Below, in pieces: positions 56,501 through 64,000 of a stretch of DNA of 64,000 bases. The notes beneath the pieces are model-generated. The model did no database searches. It was not told the origin of the DNA and saw only the letters and a program-made list of their open reading frames with translations. The position numbers and the translations under genes are program-made. This DNA comes from Carboxylicivirga agarovorans (GTDB lineage Bacteria; Bacteroidota; Bacteroidia; Bacteroidales; Marinilabiliaceae). Location: NCBI RefSeq assembly GCF_050589845.1, contig NZ_JBNGPA010000012.1, positions 62,001-126,000 of the forward strand. Reading direction: 5' to 3'. Position 1 is the first letter of the stretch, and every line of letters starts with the position of its first letter.

Positions 56501-56680
56501 AGACAGCAGGCGATAAAAGATTTTGGTATCTCACATTTAAAAGTGTTTGCAGCTGCTGAAAACCTTTTCATGTTAACTGAGCGAAAAGGAATGAACCCGC
56601 AGGAGGCATTCTCAGGAACAACAAGTAACGTTTACCTTCCTTCTAGAGTGGTATCGTTTGGTGTTAATGTTTCGTTTTAA
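53507..56680 (+). CDS. SusC/RagA-family TonB-linked outer-membrane transporter
   Basis: A 1057-residue outer-membrane importer, second of the three tandem copies. Signal peptide ends YAQT; the CarboxypepD_reg domain (TGIVTDAADGSPIPGVSVFVKGTT) is almost the same as its neighbours'. The plug reads VVAYGTAKKESFTGSAG, IRIRGYGTLNGDASPLYVVDG and STALYGARAANGVVMITTK. The barrel ends VVSFGVNVSF. The SusD partner starts 19 bases after its stop codon but is frameshifted near the end, so this pair may be less functional than the others. Confidence 0.95.
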   Translation: MKKVLFALSFMVMVGLQAIYAQTTSVTGIVTDAADGSPIPGVSVFVKGTTVGTITMPDGKYTLEVPSDATTLVFSFVGMTTQEIAYTGQTTVNATMQNDAIDVGEVMVVAYGTAKKESFTGSAGVVGAEKLEKRTITSVGQAFEGSTTGVQVAGATGQPGESPNIRIRGYGTLNGDASPLYVVDGSPFDGNLADISPDDIASMTILKDASSTALYGARAANGVVMITTKQGKKSAGKVKIDVRAVGGVVTQAIPYYETVGAKDYYELMYEGYKNSLIHSNGKTEDEAAAIASSGIYSKLKYNPFDVADDQIVGLDGKINPDANVIAKSLDWYEPLEQTGHRQNYNISASGGGDHHNYYFSLGYLEEEGYVVDSDFERFNTRMNATVTPKKWLKLGTNLSASVSKQGLASATDGNTSYANPFNFARYMGPIYPVYIVDPSTGDYILDEVTGEKQYDLGGGYSQYGINARPSGANNGRHIIAELDYNFNETKRNNISNRSFAEFTIIEGLKVSTNIGLDIQNYTDKDYENDVVGDGAPSGRYNETRYTRTVINWNQLINYSTSINDVHNFEVLLGHESYDRHYTNIYGMKSNQTVTNTYEFDNFVTPTSLSGYSYDKKNEGYLGRFKYNYMNKYYFEGSYRRDGSSVFHEEERWGGFYSLGATWRMDQEAFIQNISWIDQLKVRASYGQVGNDRLGTNVADNYAYQALYGFRPNAGASGLYWSTVGNDILTWESNNSFDAAVEFTVLDNRLSGSLEFYKKTSEDLLYDMPLPLSMGLNSQPRNIATMYNQGFELGLSAAIVSNRAFNWDMDIQASTVKNEITEIPDPFINGSKRWSEGHSVYDYWLYDYAGVDRTTGAPLYNVWEEVDGKMVQQFDEDGNAITTNSYSKAGKRYTGDSSIPDVFGSFSNAFSYKGFDLNVLMTYSIGGKILDYNYASLMHGGTYGRALHVDQKDGWRNEGDVTSIPRLENGNSNINPTTDRWLTDASYLALKNINLSYTFRQQAIKDFGISHLKVFAAAENLFMLTERKGMNPQEAFSGTTSNVYLPSRVVSFGVNVSF

Positions 56681-56699
56681 TAATTGAAAAACAAATATC

Positions 56700-58235
56700 A
56701 TGATTAAACATATAAAAAAGGCCGCTATTTTGTTATTGGCCGTTTCAACCTTTGGGTGTTCTGAGAGTTTCCTTGAGACATATCCGACGGATAGTGTATC
56801 GACAGCTGAGGCATTGTCATCGCCAAAAAATATGATGGCAGCCTTAAATGGTGTACATAGAGCAATGTATGGACAATCCACTTTTGAGGATTATTCTTTG
56901 GCGGCAGAGGGCTATATATTACCAATGATGGAATATGGGGCAAGCGATGCTTTGCATTCAACTTCCGGTAATGGTTGGTTCAGATGGAATTTACGATGGT
57001 TAGTACATACAGACCCGAATGATAGTGATATGGAGTATGTGTGGTATCATCATTACAATATCATCGGAAGTGTTAATAATATAATTAATGCTGCAGAGGG
57101 AATGACTGTTACGCCTGAGTTAGCAAATGTATTAGGTCAGTGTTATGCATACAGAGCATGGGCACATCATCGACTGGTTACATTATATGCTAAAAGTTAT
57201 ACTTACGGAACTCCATCAAGCGATAAGGGTGTGCCTGTTATGACAAAAACAGCTTCTCCATATGAAGGTTTATCAAGAGGTACTGTTGAAGATGTTTATA
57301 CTCAATGTGAGGCTGATATCAAGAAATCAATAGAATACTTCGCAGAGGCATCAAAACCAGAAGATAATTCGCATATTTCTTTAAATACTGCTAATGGTAT
57401 CGCAGCTCGTATAGCTCTTACCAAAGGGGATTATGAAAATGCAGCTATCTATGCAAATGCAGCTCGTCAGGGCTACTCACTAATGAGTGAAAAGGAATAT
57501 AAGTCAGGTTTCAATAATTTTGAAGATACAGAAGTTCTTTGGGCTGGTGACATAATTCCGGATCAAACAACATATTACCGTGCCTGGTTCTATTACATAG
57601 GAACAAACTTCAATGGTTCACAAAATCGTGGTAATCCTAAGTTTATCAATCATGAACTATACAATTTGATTGATGATAATGATTATCGTCAGGATATGTG
57701 GTTGGAAACAGCGCCAAATGTTGTTGATGTTGAGTTTGAGCAGATTGGTGATGAGCCAAGCGATGATGATCCTGTGATAGCTGGTGACGATAATTATGCA
57801 ACCAGAGGCGAATTTTGGGATGCATGGGAAGTGGTTATTGATGAGTACGATATGACCGGTTCGTTTTATACCTACCCATATATGTCGGTTAAGTTCTTAA
57901 ATGAGAATGGAGGAACAATTGATCCGGACGATGTATTGTATATGCGTGTATCAGAAATGTACCTGATTGAAGCTGAAGCTTTAGCTATGCAGGGTGGTAA
58001 AGATGATGAAGCCATTGCAGTAATAAGCGAATTGGCTAATGCAAGAAGGAAAGATGAGTCAGTAGCATATGATGTAACAGCGAGAGGATTATCTTTAATT
58101 GAAGAGATTAAAGTACAGCGCCGTATCGAGCTATGGGGTGAAGGTCATCGTTGGGTTGATATGAAGCGTTATGACGAAGCATTGGATCTGACGAACAGTG
58201 GTGCCGATGAAAACATTGTATCAGAAAGGATTTAA
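56700..58235 (+). CDS. SusD/RagB-family lipoprotein, C-terminus disrupted by a frameshift
   Basis: A 511-codon frame encoding most of a SusD protein: lipobox TFGC, SESFLETYPTDSVS, VLGQCYAYRAWAHHRLVTLYAKSY, YMRVSEMYLIEAEALAMQGG, VQRRIELWGEGHRWVDMKRYDEALDLTNSGADENIV, then a premature end SERI. The expected ending is encoded in the next frame just downstream (58202-58332), so one base appears to have been gained (or two lost) around 58210-58225. With the shift corrected the protein would be about 543 residues and end like its neighbours. It may be a true mutation or a sequencing error. The missing part is short and on the surface of the fold, so some function could remain. Confidence 0.85.
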   Translation: MIKHIKKAAILLLAVSTFGCSESFLETYPTDSVSTAEALSSPKNMMAALNGVHRAMYGQSTFEDYSLAAEGYILPMMEYGASDALHSTSGNGWFRWNLRWLVHTDPNDSDMEYVWYHHYNIIGSVNNIINAAEGMTVTPELANVLGQCYAYRAWAHHRLVTLYAKSYTYGTPSSDKGVPVMTKTASPYEGLSRGTVEDVYTQCEADIKKSIEYFAEASKPEDNSHISLNTANGIAARIALTKGDYENAAIYANAARQGYSLMSEKEYKSGFNNFEDTEVLWAGDIIPDQTTYYRAWFYYIGTNFNGSQNRGNPKFINHELYNLIDDNDYRQDMWLETAPNVVDVEFEQIGDEPSDDDPVIAGDDNYATRGEFWDAWEVVIDEYDMTGSFYTYPYMSVKFLNENGGTIDPDDVLYMRVSEMYLIEAEALAMQGGKDDEAIAVISELANARRKDESVAYDVTARGLSLIEEIKVQRRIELWGEGHRWVDMKRYDEALDLTNSGADENIVSERI

Positions 58236-58332
58236 ACAGGATAAACCATCTGAAAACAATGATTGGATTTACAAGATTCCACAAGCTGAAATTAATGCAA
58301 ATCCAAATATTGCAGAAACAGACCAGAATTAA
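58202..58332 (+). other. Out-of-frame C-terminal remainder of the second SusD
   Basis: Read in the +1 frame relative to the preceding gene this gives ...LYQKGFKQDKPSENN, then DWIYKIPQAEINANP and NIAETDQN before TAA at 58330-58332. The motif KIPQ.EI.ANP is the standard SusD C-terminus (compare YQIPQNELDANSE in the first pair and LPIPQDEIDSNE in the third). It has no start codon of its own. Confidence 0.85.
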
Positions 58333-58354
58333 GATTCAACTGAATCGAACAGAT

Positions 58355-58381
58355 AAAGGCAGCCCTCCGGCTGCCTTTTTT
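58355..58381 (+). terminator. Rho-independent terminator after the second SusCD pair
   Basis: AAAGGCAGC/GCTGCCTTT stem, 6-base loop, then T-run, 22 bases after the corrected SusD stop. This spacing supports the stop at 58332 as the original gene end. Confidence 0.85.
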
Positions 58382-58653
58382 GTGTTTAATAATGTCTTTA
58401 TAGTCGGTTTGGGACCAATAATTACAGTTTTTTGCATTTCATTGTTAAATATACAGTACCTGGTAGTTTGTCTATATGTATTATTATCATTCTTAACATT
58501 TATGGGTGTATAAGTGAGTTAGTCACTGTAAGCAAGTGTAATGTGAGTCATAGTACTCGACGGTTAGTTCTATAAAATAACATTATGTATGATATAAAAT
58601 ATGATGACAAGGGTATAAATAGTTAAAAAATTTTAAAACAAAGCAAATAGTGT

Positions 58654-58661
58654 TATATTTG
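58654..58661 (+). promoter_or_regulatory. -7 element of the third SusC leader (TATATTTG)
   Basis: Exact TAnnTTTG, 62 bases before the start codon, at the position equivalent to the boxes at 48060 and 53448. No TTG at the -33 distance, only a T-run. Confidence 0.45.
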
Positions 58662-58702
58662 AGGCGGAAAAAATAACTAATAATTATCCTATTTATTAAT
58701 TT

Positions 58703-58742
58703 AAACCTTTTGTCTATGAAGAAAGTACTATTTGCACTTTCG
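58703..58742 (+). repeat. Conserved SusC leader/signal-peptide repeat, copy 3
   Basis: AAACCTTTTGTCT before the ATG (one substitution and one base fewer than copies 1 and 2), then the same first nine codons. Confidence 0.8.
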
Positions 58743-61700
58743 TTTATGGTTCTGGTAGGTTTACAAGCATTAGCACAAACAACTAATGTTACCGGAACTG
58801 TTACAGATGCAGCTGATGGATTTCCTATTCCTGGTGTATCTGTTTTTGTTAAAGGAACAACTATTGGTACTGTTACCACTCCGGACGGTACTTATACATT
58901 ATCTGTTCCTAATGATGCTGCAGCCATCGTTTTTTCATTTGTAGGTATGACTACACAAGAAGTTGCCTATACAGGGCAAACTACTATTGATGCCGTAATG
59001 CAAAGTGAAGCAATGGATGTAGATGAGGTTTTGGTTGTTGCTTATGGTACAGCTAAAAAATCAACGTTTACTGGTAGTGCGGTACAAATGAAAGCAGAAG
59101 AGCTGGAGCAGCTTCCGGTTGCTACTGTTACCGACGCATTACAGGGTAAATCTACCGGACTTCAGATTAATAGTTCAAGTGGTGATCCAGGTTCTGGTAG
59201 TACAGTTCGTATTCGTGGTATTGGTTCTCTTAATGCAGCCAGTGATCCCCTATACGTAATTGACGGAGTAGCTGTTAATGCTGGTAACGTATCAGAGCTT
59301 TCTGATGGTGGTGATGATTTGGCACCAACTGATGTGTTATCAACCATCAACCCGAATGACATTGAGTCAATGACTGTCTTAAAAGATGCATCTGCAACTG
59401 CCATCTATGGTGCTCGTGCTGCTAATGGTGTAATCTTAATCACAACAAAGAAAGGTAAAAAGGGGCAGCGTGCTCAAATTACTTTCGATGCCAAGTGGGG
59501 TGTTACACAATTACCTCCGGGACGTGGTTACGACTTAATGAGTTCTGCTGATCATTACAAAACTTACTTTGATGCCTATATGGCGAGTGGCTTAACAGCT
59601 GCTGAAGCAAATGCCGAAACAATCTCAGCGCTTGCTAACAATAACCCATATAATGTTGCAGCGCCACTTGGAGCTGACGGAAATCCTGTTTCAGGAGCTA
59701 GGATTATAACTGATACTGATTGGGTTGATGAAGTATTCCGTAACGGTTCTGTACAAGAATATAACTTAAGTGCACGTGGTGGTAGTGAAAAAACTACTTA
59801 TTTCTTGTCATTTGGTTATTCTGATACTGAAGGTATTGTAACTGGTTCTGAATTTTCTCGCTACAGTACACGTATCAACCTGGAAAGTGAATTGACTGAT
59901 TGGGTAACTGTTGGTACAAATACATCACTTTCTTTTACTGATCAAACTCGTACAGTTGGTGCTGGTGCTGGTGCAGCTGCTACCCGTAACGCATTGCTTT
60001 ATCCAAATGCAGTTTCTGTTTATGAAAAAGATGCTGATGGAAATGTAATTGTTGATGGTTCAGGTAATCCTGTTTACAACTTTGTTAACCCGGTAAGTAT
60101 GGATTTTAACCCATTATTTACTGTTGATAACGATATTTATAATACCAAAAACTACCGTGTTTTATCTTCAGCTTACGGTATTATTGACTTCAGTCAATTT
60201 GTTGAAGGATTAAAGTTCAGAACTGATAATTCAATTGACTTTTATACTGTAGAAGATTTCCAGTTCTACAACCCATTCCACGGTAATGCTGCCGGTGACC
60301 TTAAAGGTCGTGGTTATAGCTATGGTACTTGGAACTCTTTGTGGTCTTCTTCAAATAAGTTGTTATACAATAAGTCAATGGGCGCACACACATTTGATGT
60401 GTTAGCTGGTTTTGAAGCTTCTGAAAATACAACCAGAGGAAATATGGCTCACGCAACAGGTTATGCTGTTTATGGTGATGTGGTTCTTCCTGCTCTGGCT
60501 AACGCTGCTAATTATCAGGGAGCAAGCTCCTATGAGGATAAGTGGTCAATGTATTCGTGGATTGCGCGTGTGAATTATGACTTTAATGATAAATATTATT
60601 TATCAGCTTCATTCAGGAATGATGCTTCAAGTAGATTCGGTGCAAACAAGCGTAATGGTTCATTCTACTCTCTTGGTGGTTCTTGGAGAATTACTCAGGA
60701 AAACTTCATGTCTGATGTTAATTGGATTGATAACTTGAAATTAAGAGCGAGTTATGGTACTTCAGGTAATGATCAAATCGGATTGTATGACTATACAACT
60801 AACTTCTCTTCATGGAATTATGATGGTATGGCCGGTAATGCATTATTTAAGCCAGGTAATCCTGATTTGTCATGGGAAAGTAGTAAGTCAACAACTATTG
60901 GTATAGATTATACTGTTCTTAATGGACGTTTAGATGGTAGTATTGAGTGGTATAACCGTGTAACTTCTGATCTGCTATATGAGGTGCCTATTTCAATGGT
61001 GTCAGGTTTTGAGAATGTAATTAAGAACTCTGCTGAGATTAAGAATAGCGGTGTTGAGTTTAATATTAACTATACGGCTATTCAGAATACTAATTTCACT
61101 TGGAATATTGGTCTTAATTATACTGCTAATACCAACGAGATTACTTATTTGCCAACTGAAGAGCAGATCAATGGTACTAAAATCTGGAGAGAAGGTGGAA
61201 GTATTTATGATTTCTACTTGAGAGAATATGCCGGTGTTGATGAGACAACTGGTAGTGCATTGTATTACAAGGATATCGAAGATGAAGAAGGTAATCCTAC
61301 AGGAGAAAGAGAACTGACAGATGATTACAATACAGCGACACGTTATGTTGTTGGTACCTCACAGCCTGATGGATATGGAGGTTTAAACAATGTGTTTACT
61401 TATAAAGGACTTTCGTTGAGTGCCAACTTGTTCTTCTCACACGGAGGTGAAATCCTTGATGTTGTTGAGGCTGACTTAGTAAATGATGGTAACGATAAAG
61501 GTTTCCAGTTAAGTAATAAGCAATTGAATTCATGGAAGCAGGCCGGTGATCAGACAGATGTACCAGTATTTCAACCTGGTGTTTTATCTAACTCTAACGG
61601 ACTGTCTACACGATACATGTACGACGCAACATTCATGAAGCTTAAAACTGTTACATTGTCATATCAATTCCCAAGAAGTATTACTGACAAACTTCGTATA

Positions 61701-61859
61701 AATAACTTATCTGTTTACGCTTCAGGTAATAACTTATGGGTATGGACAAAAGACAGTGACTTCGAAGGATTTGATCCTGAGGTTGGTTTGAACGGTTTAA
61801 CAAACTATGTTACTCCTAACCCAACAACTATGGTATTTGGTGTTAAAATTGGCTTATAA
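58716..61859 (+). CDS. SusC/RagA-family TonB-linked outer-membrane transporter
   Basis: A 1047-residue outer-membrane importer, third tandem copy. I start it at the ATG at 58716, which aligns with the other two copies; an in-frame TTG two codons upstream is less likely. Signal peptide ends LAQT; the CarboxypepD_reg domain is as in its neighbours (TGTVTDAADGFPIPGVSVFVKGTT); plug with VVAYGTAKKSTFTGSA, VRIRGIGSLNAASDPLYVIDG and ATAIYGARAANGVILITTK; C-terminus MVFGVKIGL lacks the usual final Phe but ends hydrophobic. The plug loop after YVIDG is longer than in copies 1 and 2 (VNAGNVSELSDGGDD). It pairs with the SusD that follows. Confidence 0.95.
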   Translation: MKKVLFALSFMVLVGLQALAQTTNVTGTVTDAADGFPIPGVSVFVKGTTIGTVTTPDGTYTLSVPNDAAAIVFSFVGMTTQEVAYTGQTTIDAVMQSEAMDVDEVLVVAYGTAKKSTFTGSAVQMKAEELEQLPVATVTDALQGKSTGLQINSSSGDPGSGSTVRIRGIGSLNAASDPLYVIDGVAVNAGNVSELSDGGDDLAPTDVLSTINPNDIESMTVLKDASATAIYGARAANGVILITTKKGKKGQRAQITFDAKWGVTQLPPGRGYDLMSSADHYKTYFDAYMASGLTAAEANAETISALANNNPYNVAAPLGADGNPVSGARIITDTDWVDEVFRNGSVQEYNLSARGGSEKTTYFLSFGYSDTEGIVTGSEFSRYSTRINLESELTDWVTVGTNTSLSFTDQTRTVGAGAGAAATRNALLYPNAVSVYEKDADGNVIVDGSGNPVYNFVNPVSMDFNPLFTVDNDIYNTKNYRVLSSAYGIIDFSQFVEGLKFRTDNSIDFYTVEDFQFYNPFHGNAAGDLKGRGYSYGTWNSLWSSSNKLLYNKSMGAHTFDVLAGFEASENTTRGNMAHATGYAVYGDVVLPALANAANYQGASSYEDKWSMYSWIARVNYDFNDKYYLSASFRNDASSRFGANKRNGSFYSLGGSWRITQENFMSDVNWIDNLKLRASYGTSGNDQIGLYDYTTNFSSWNYDGMAGNALFKPGNPDLSWESSKSTTIGIDYTVLNGRLDGSIEWYNRVTSDLLYEVPISMVSGFENVIKNSAEIKNSGVEFNINYTAIQNTNFTWNIGLNYTANTNEITYLPTEEQINGTKIWREGGSIYDFYLREYAGVDETTGSALYYKDIEDEEGNPTGERELTDDYNTATRYVVGTSQPDGYGGLNNVFTYKGLSLSANLFFSHGGEILDVVEADLVNDGNDKGFQLSNKQLNSWKQAGDQTDVPVFQPGVLSNSNGLSTRYMYDATFMKLKTVTLSYQFPRSITDKLRINNLSVYASGNNLWVWTKDSDFEGFDPEVGLNGLTNYVTPNPTTMVFGVKIGL

Positions 61860-61886
61860 TTAAAGCATTAATTAAATTTTTTGAAT

Positions 61887-63500
61887 ATGAAGAATTTACT
61901 AGGAATCATTATATTAATGCTCATGGTAGTTTTCACATCATCTTGTAGTGAAGATTTTCTTGAGCAAACGCCATCAGATCGTCCTTCTGAAGATGTTCTG
62001 TTCGCGAGTTTAGAAGGAGCTAAGATTCACTTGATCGGAATCTATAGTCTGCAGAATTATTATTACGGAGAAGGCACCAGAGGTATCATTGCTCCTGATG
62101 TGATGGGTGATGATGCATTGGTTGTATCAAGTCGTAACTATAGTAGATATATCTACTTTTATAACTACAGTTTTACTGTTAACTCAAGTCGTCCATGGAA
62201 CTTCTGGCGTTACAGCTACAGAACTATTTCAAACTGTAATTTATTCCTTGAGCAAATCCAGAATATTGAAGGAGATGAAGCTGTTAAAAGTGACCTGATG
62301 GCGCAGGCATATGCTTTGAGAGCATTCTCATATTTCAATCTTGTTCGTTGGTTTGGTGAAACTGCTTATACAGATGATCCTAATGGTCGTGGTATTATCA
62401 TCAATAATACTGTTAATAATTTGGATGGTTATAATTTACCAAGATCTACAGTAGGTGAAGTGTATGCTCAAATTATTGCTGACCTGAATGCTGCTGAGCA
62501 AGGAGCTGTAGGTTCAGACTATAAAGGATTTGTTGATGCCAGTGGTGTTGCAGCAATTCAGGCTCGTGTTTATTTAACAATGGGTGACTGGGCCAATGCT
62601 TCGAAATATGCCAAGAAGGCATACGAAGGTTTCACATTAATTGATGAAGCAACTTATTTAAGTGGATTCAGCGATGTAAGCTCTGAAGATATTTGGTCGC
62701 AAAAGTTTGATGACTCTGATACTAATATTTATTTGAGTATTCCTTCGTTTACTTATACATCTGATGATATTACTTACGATGAGGATTGGAATGGTCCTGA
62801 TGGTGAGCCTGATGGAGTAATTGATTATTACGATGTGTATATCGGAAAAAGAGGTGCTGAATTTGTTTTCGGCTATAACTCAATTCGAGTAACTCGTGAA
62901 TTAATAGACTTATTTGAGGATACAGATTTCAGAAAGAAGATGTTCCCAATAAATCTTGATCCTGCTGGAAATCCAATTATGTTAGACCCGGCAAATGGTA
63001 TTGTTAGTCATGCCCGATATACAACTGCTGATGGTCACTTAACTACCAAGTGGAAGAGTAGAACAGATTTGGGTACAGGTGATTTCTCAAGAATTCGCGC
63101 TAGTGAAATGTATCTTATTGAGGCTGAGGCTGAGGCTCGTTTGGGTAATGATGGTCCTGCACAAGCTGCTTTGTTGACTATTCAGCAACGAGCTGATGCT
63201 ACTGTTACTTCAGTTCCGGAAACAGGTCAGGCTTTAATTGATAAAATTTTGCTTGAGCGTAGAAAAGAATTGTTCCTTGAAGGACACCGATTCTTTGACC
63301 TTAAACGTCTTGATATGGATTTAGATCGTACAGCTTCGGCAGACGATCACTGGTCAGACTTTACAGATATCGGTTTGGCAGATCCTAATATCGTTCCTAA
63401 GAACAGTGTAAGTCAAAGATTCTGTTTGCCTATACCACAAGATGAAATCGATTCTAATGAGGCACTTACAGATCAAGATCAAAACAGTGCTTTTAGATAA
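61887..63500 (+). CDS. SusD/RagB-family nutrient-binding lipoprotein
   Basis: Surface lipoprotein of 537 residues, partner of the preceding SusC. The ATG at 61887 is preferred over an in-frame TTG six bases upstream because it begins the signal peptide directly. Lipobox TSSC; SEDFLEQTPSDRPS; LMAQAYALRAFSYFNLVRWFGE; IRASEMYLIEAEAEARLG; LLERRKELFLEGHRFFDLKRL; intact C-terminus LPIPQDEIDSNEALTDQDQN. It is followed by a strong terminator, which closes the three-pair array. Confidence 0.94.
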   Translation: MKNLLGIIILMLMVVFTSSCSEDFLEQTPSDRPSEDVLFASLEGAKIHLIGIYSLQNYYYGEGTRGIIAPDVMGDDALVVSSRNYSRYIYFYNYSFTVNSSRPWNFWRYSYRTISNCNLFLEQIQNIEGDEAVKSDLMAQAYALRAFSYFNLVRWFGETAYTDDPNGRGIIINNTVNNLDGYNLPRSTVGEVYAQIIADLNAAEQGAVGSDYKGFVDASGVAAIQARVYLTMGDWANASKYAKKAYEGFTLIDEATYLSGFSDVSSEDIWSQKFDDSDTNIYLSIPSFTYTSDDITYDEDWNGPDGEPDGVIDYYDVYIGKRGAEFVFGYNSIRVTRELIDLFEDTDFRKKMFPINLDPAGNPIMLDPANGIVSHARYTTADGHLTTKWKSRTDLGTGDFSRIRASEMYLIEAEAEARLGNDGPAQAALLTIQQRADATVTSVPETGQALIDKILLERRKELFLEGHRFFDLKRLDMDLDRTASADDHWSDFTDIGLADPNIVPKNSVSQRFCLPIPQDEIDSNEALTDQDQNSAFR

Positions 63501-63547
63501 TAGTTTGTTATGATATAAAAAGAACTATTTAGGAATATAATAAAATG

Positions 63548-63578
63548 GAGGGTGCCCAAAATTGGGCACCCTCTTTTT
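63548..63578 (+). terminator. Rho-independent terminator after the third SusCD pair
   Basis: Perfect 10-base stem GAGGGTGCCC/GGGCACCCTC with a six-base loop and TTTTT, 47 bases after the SusD stop. Confidence 0.9.
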
Positions 63579-64000
63579 GTACATTAAAATGGCTTATCTT
63601 CGATAACTGGCATGCTTTTGATAGCCTGTACCCCGTTTTTCGCCGATGTTGCTGGTTGTAGTCGTTTTTTTAGGGTGGGTGTTTTAAGTCTTTTTCTCTT
63701 GTCCTGTGGTCATTCTATCAGTTATTAACAATAGCAATTTGGACAAAAGGCTGGTTAAGTTCATGATAACTTTTTATTAGTACATATCTCCCTTCGTGGT
63801 ATCTGATTTCACCAATAAATGTCCCCTTGTTTAACAGGGCATGTACTTCGGTGCAGCAGACCTTGATTACTTCTGAATGCTTTCGCTTAATAAACTTTCA
63901 TGCAGCAGCTTATTCCAGGATTACCTTGCTATATGTTGATATTCGACGCCTTGATTTGATAGTAACTTAAGCTTTTCGCTCTATATCTGCTTAGTGTGCT
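63579..64000. other. Terminal region with only fragmentary open frames
   Basis: No intact gene. On the minus strand there is an open stretch at 63718-63897 without a start codon. It reads KFIKRKHSEVIKVCC, TEVHALLNKGTFIGEI and RYHEGRYVLIKSYHEL, and ends FVQIAIVNN at a stop. Neighbouring frames give protein-like pieces on either side (SWNKLLHESLLSESIQK upstream; NGVQAIKSMPVIEDKPF ending near 63590 downstream). This looks like a decayed gene with frameshifts, or chance. I cannot name a family. Confidence 0.25.

Larger units (their letters stand above)
58333..58715. other. Intergenic region between the second and third SusCD pairs
   Basis: This 383-base AT-rich stretch holds a terminator, a consensus -7 box and the leader repeat, each listed separately. 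No gene is supported. Confidence 0.5.

Noticed and set aside
58200..58240. Programmed frameshift in the second SusD
   Set aside because: No slippery heptamer or stimulatory structure is visible, and SusD genes are not known to use recoding; mutation or sequencing error is simpler.

Overview
The window looks like the chromosome of a marine or saline Bacteroidota, probably a Bacteroidales/Marinilabiliales-type bacterium. The signs are several SusC/SusD pairs, hybrid two-component (HTCS) regulation, C-terminal type IX secretion (T9SS) sorting domains, AT-rich intergenic DNA, tRNA promoters of the TTTG-N18/19-TAnnTTTG type, and six S1-family sulfatases typical of degraders of sulfated marine polysaccharides. 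The genus cannot be fixed from sequence reading alone.

Layout. 1-7.8 kb: a Cus/Czc-type heavy-metal efflux island with a small HYC_CC_PP protein, an RND pump, a TolC-type outer-membrane factor and a periplasmic adaptor carrying three C-terminal HMA-like metal-binding repeats. 8.0-10.9 kb: an MFS drug-type exporter and a stand-alone NqrF-like flavin/iron-sulfur reductase. 11.4-42.6 kb: a large polysaccharide utilisation locus (PUL). It holds a cytoplasmic GH130-type enzyme, a sodium:solute symporter, six sulfatases, a lipoprotein esterase, one HTCS sensor-regulator, three paralogous secreted proteins that look like a distant clan GH-A glycoside hydrolase family, one SusC/SusD pair, a T9SS-exported beta-helix protein and a terminal AraC regulator. 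42.7-45.0 kb: two copies of a tRNA-Leu(UAA)/tRNA-Gly(GCC) pair, each with its own promoter and terminator, flank a tyrosine recombinase. 45.0-47.6 kb: mutS on the minus strand. 48.1-63.5 kb: three consecutive SusC/SusD pairs with nearly identical leaders and signal-peptide coding ends and no enzymes between them; the second SusD is interrupted by a frameshift close to its C-terminus. 63.58-64.0 kb: no clear gene, only short minus-strand frames that may be a decayed gene.

How the genes may work together (inference): the HTCS senses an oligosaccharide in the periplasm and switches on the PUL; SusC/SusD imports fragments; the sulfatases and esterase strip sulfate and acyl groups; the three GH-A-like proteins cut the backbone or side chains; the symporter carries small sugars into the cytoplasm, where the GH130 enzyme acts on a mannoside-type linkage. 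The glycan is unidentified. The strongest candidate for something undescribed is the GH-A-like trio at 25.5-30.4 kb.
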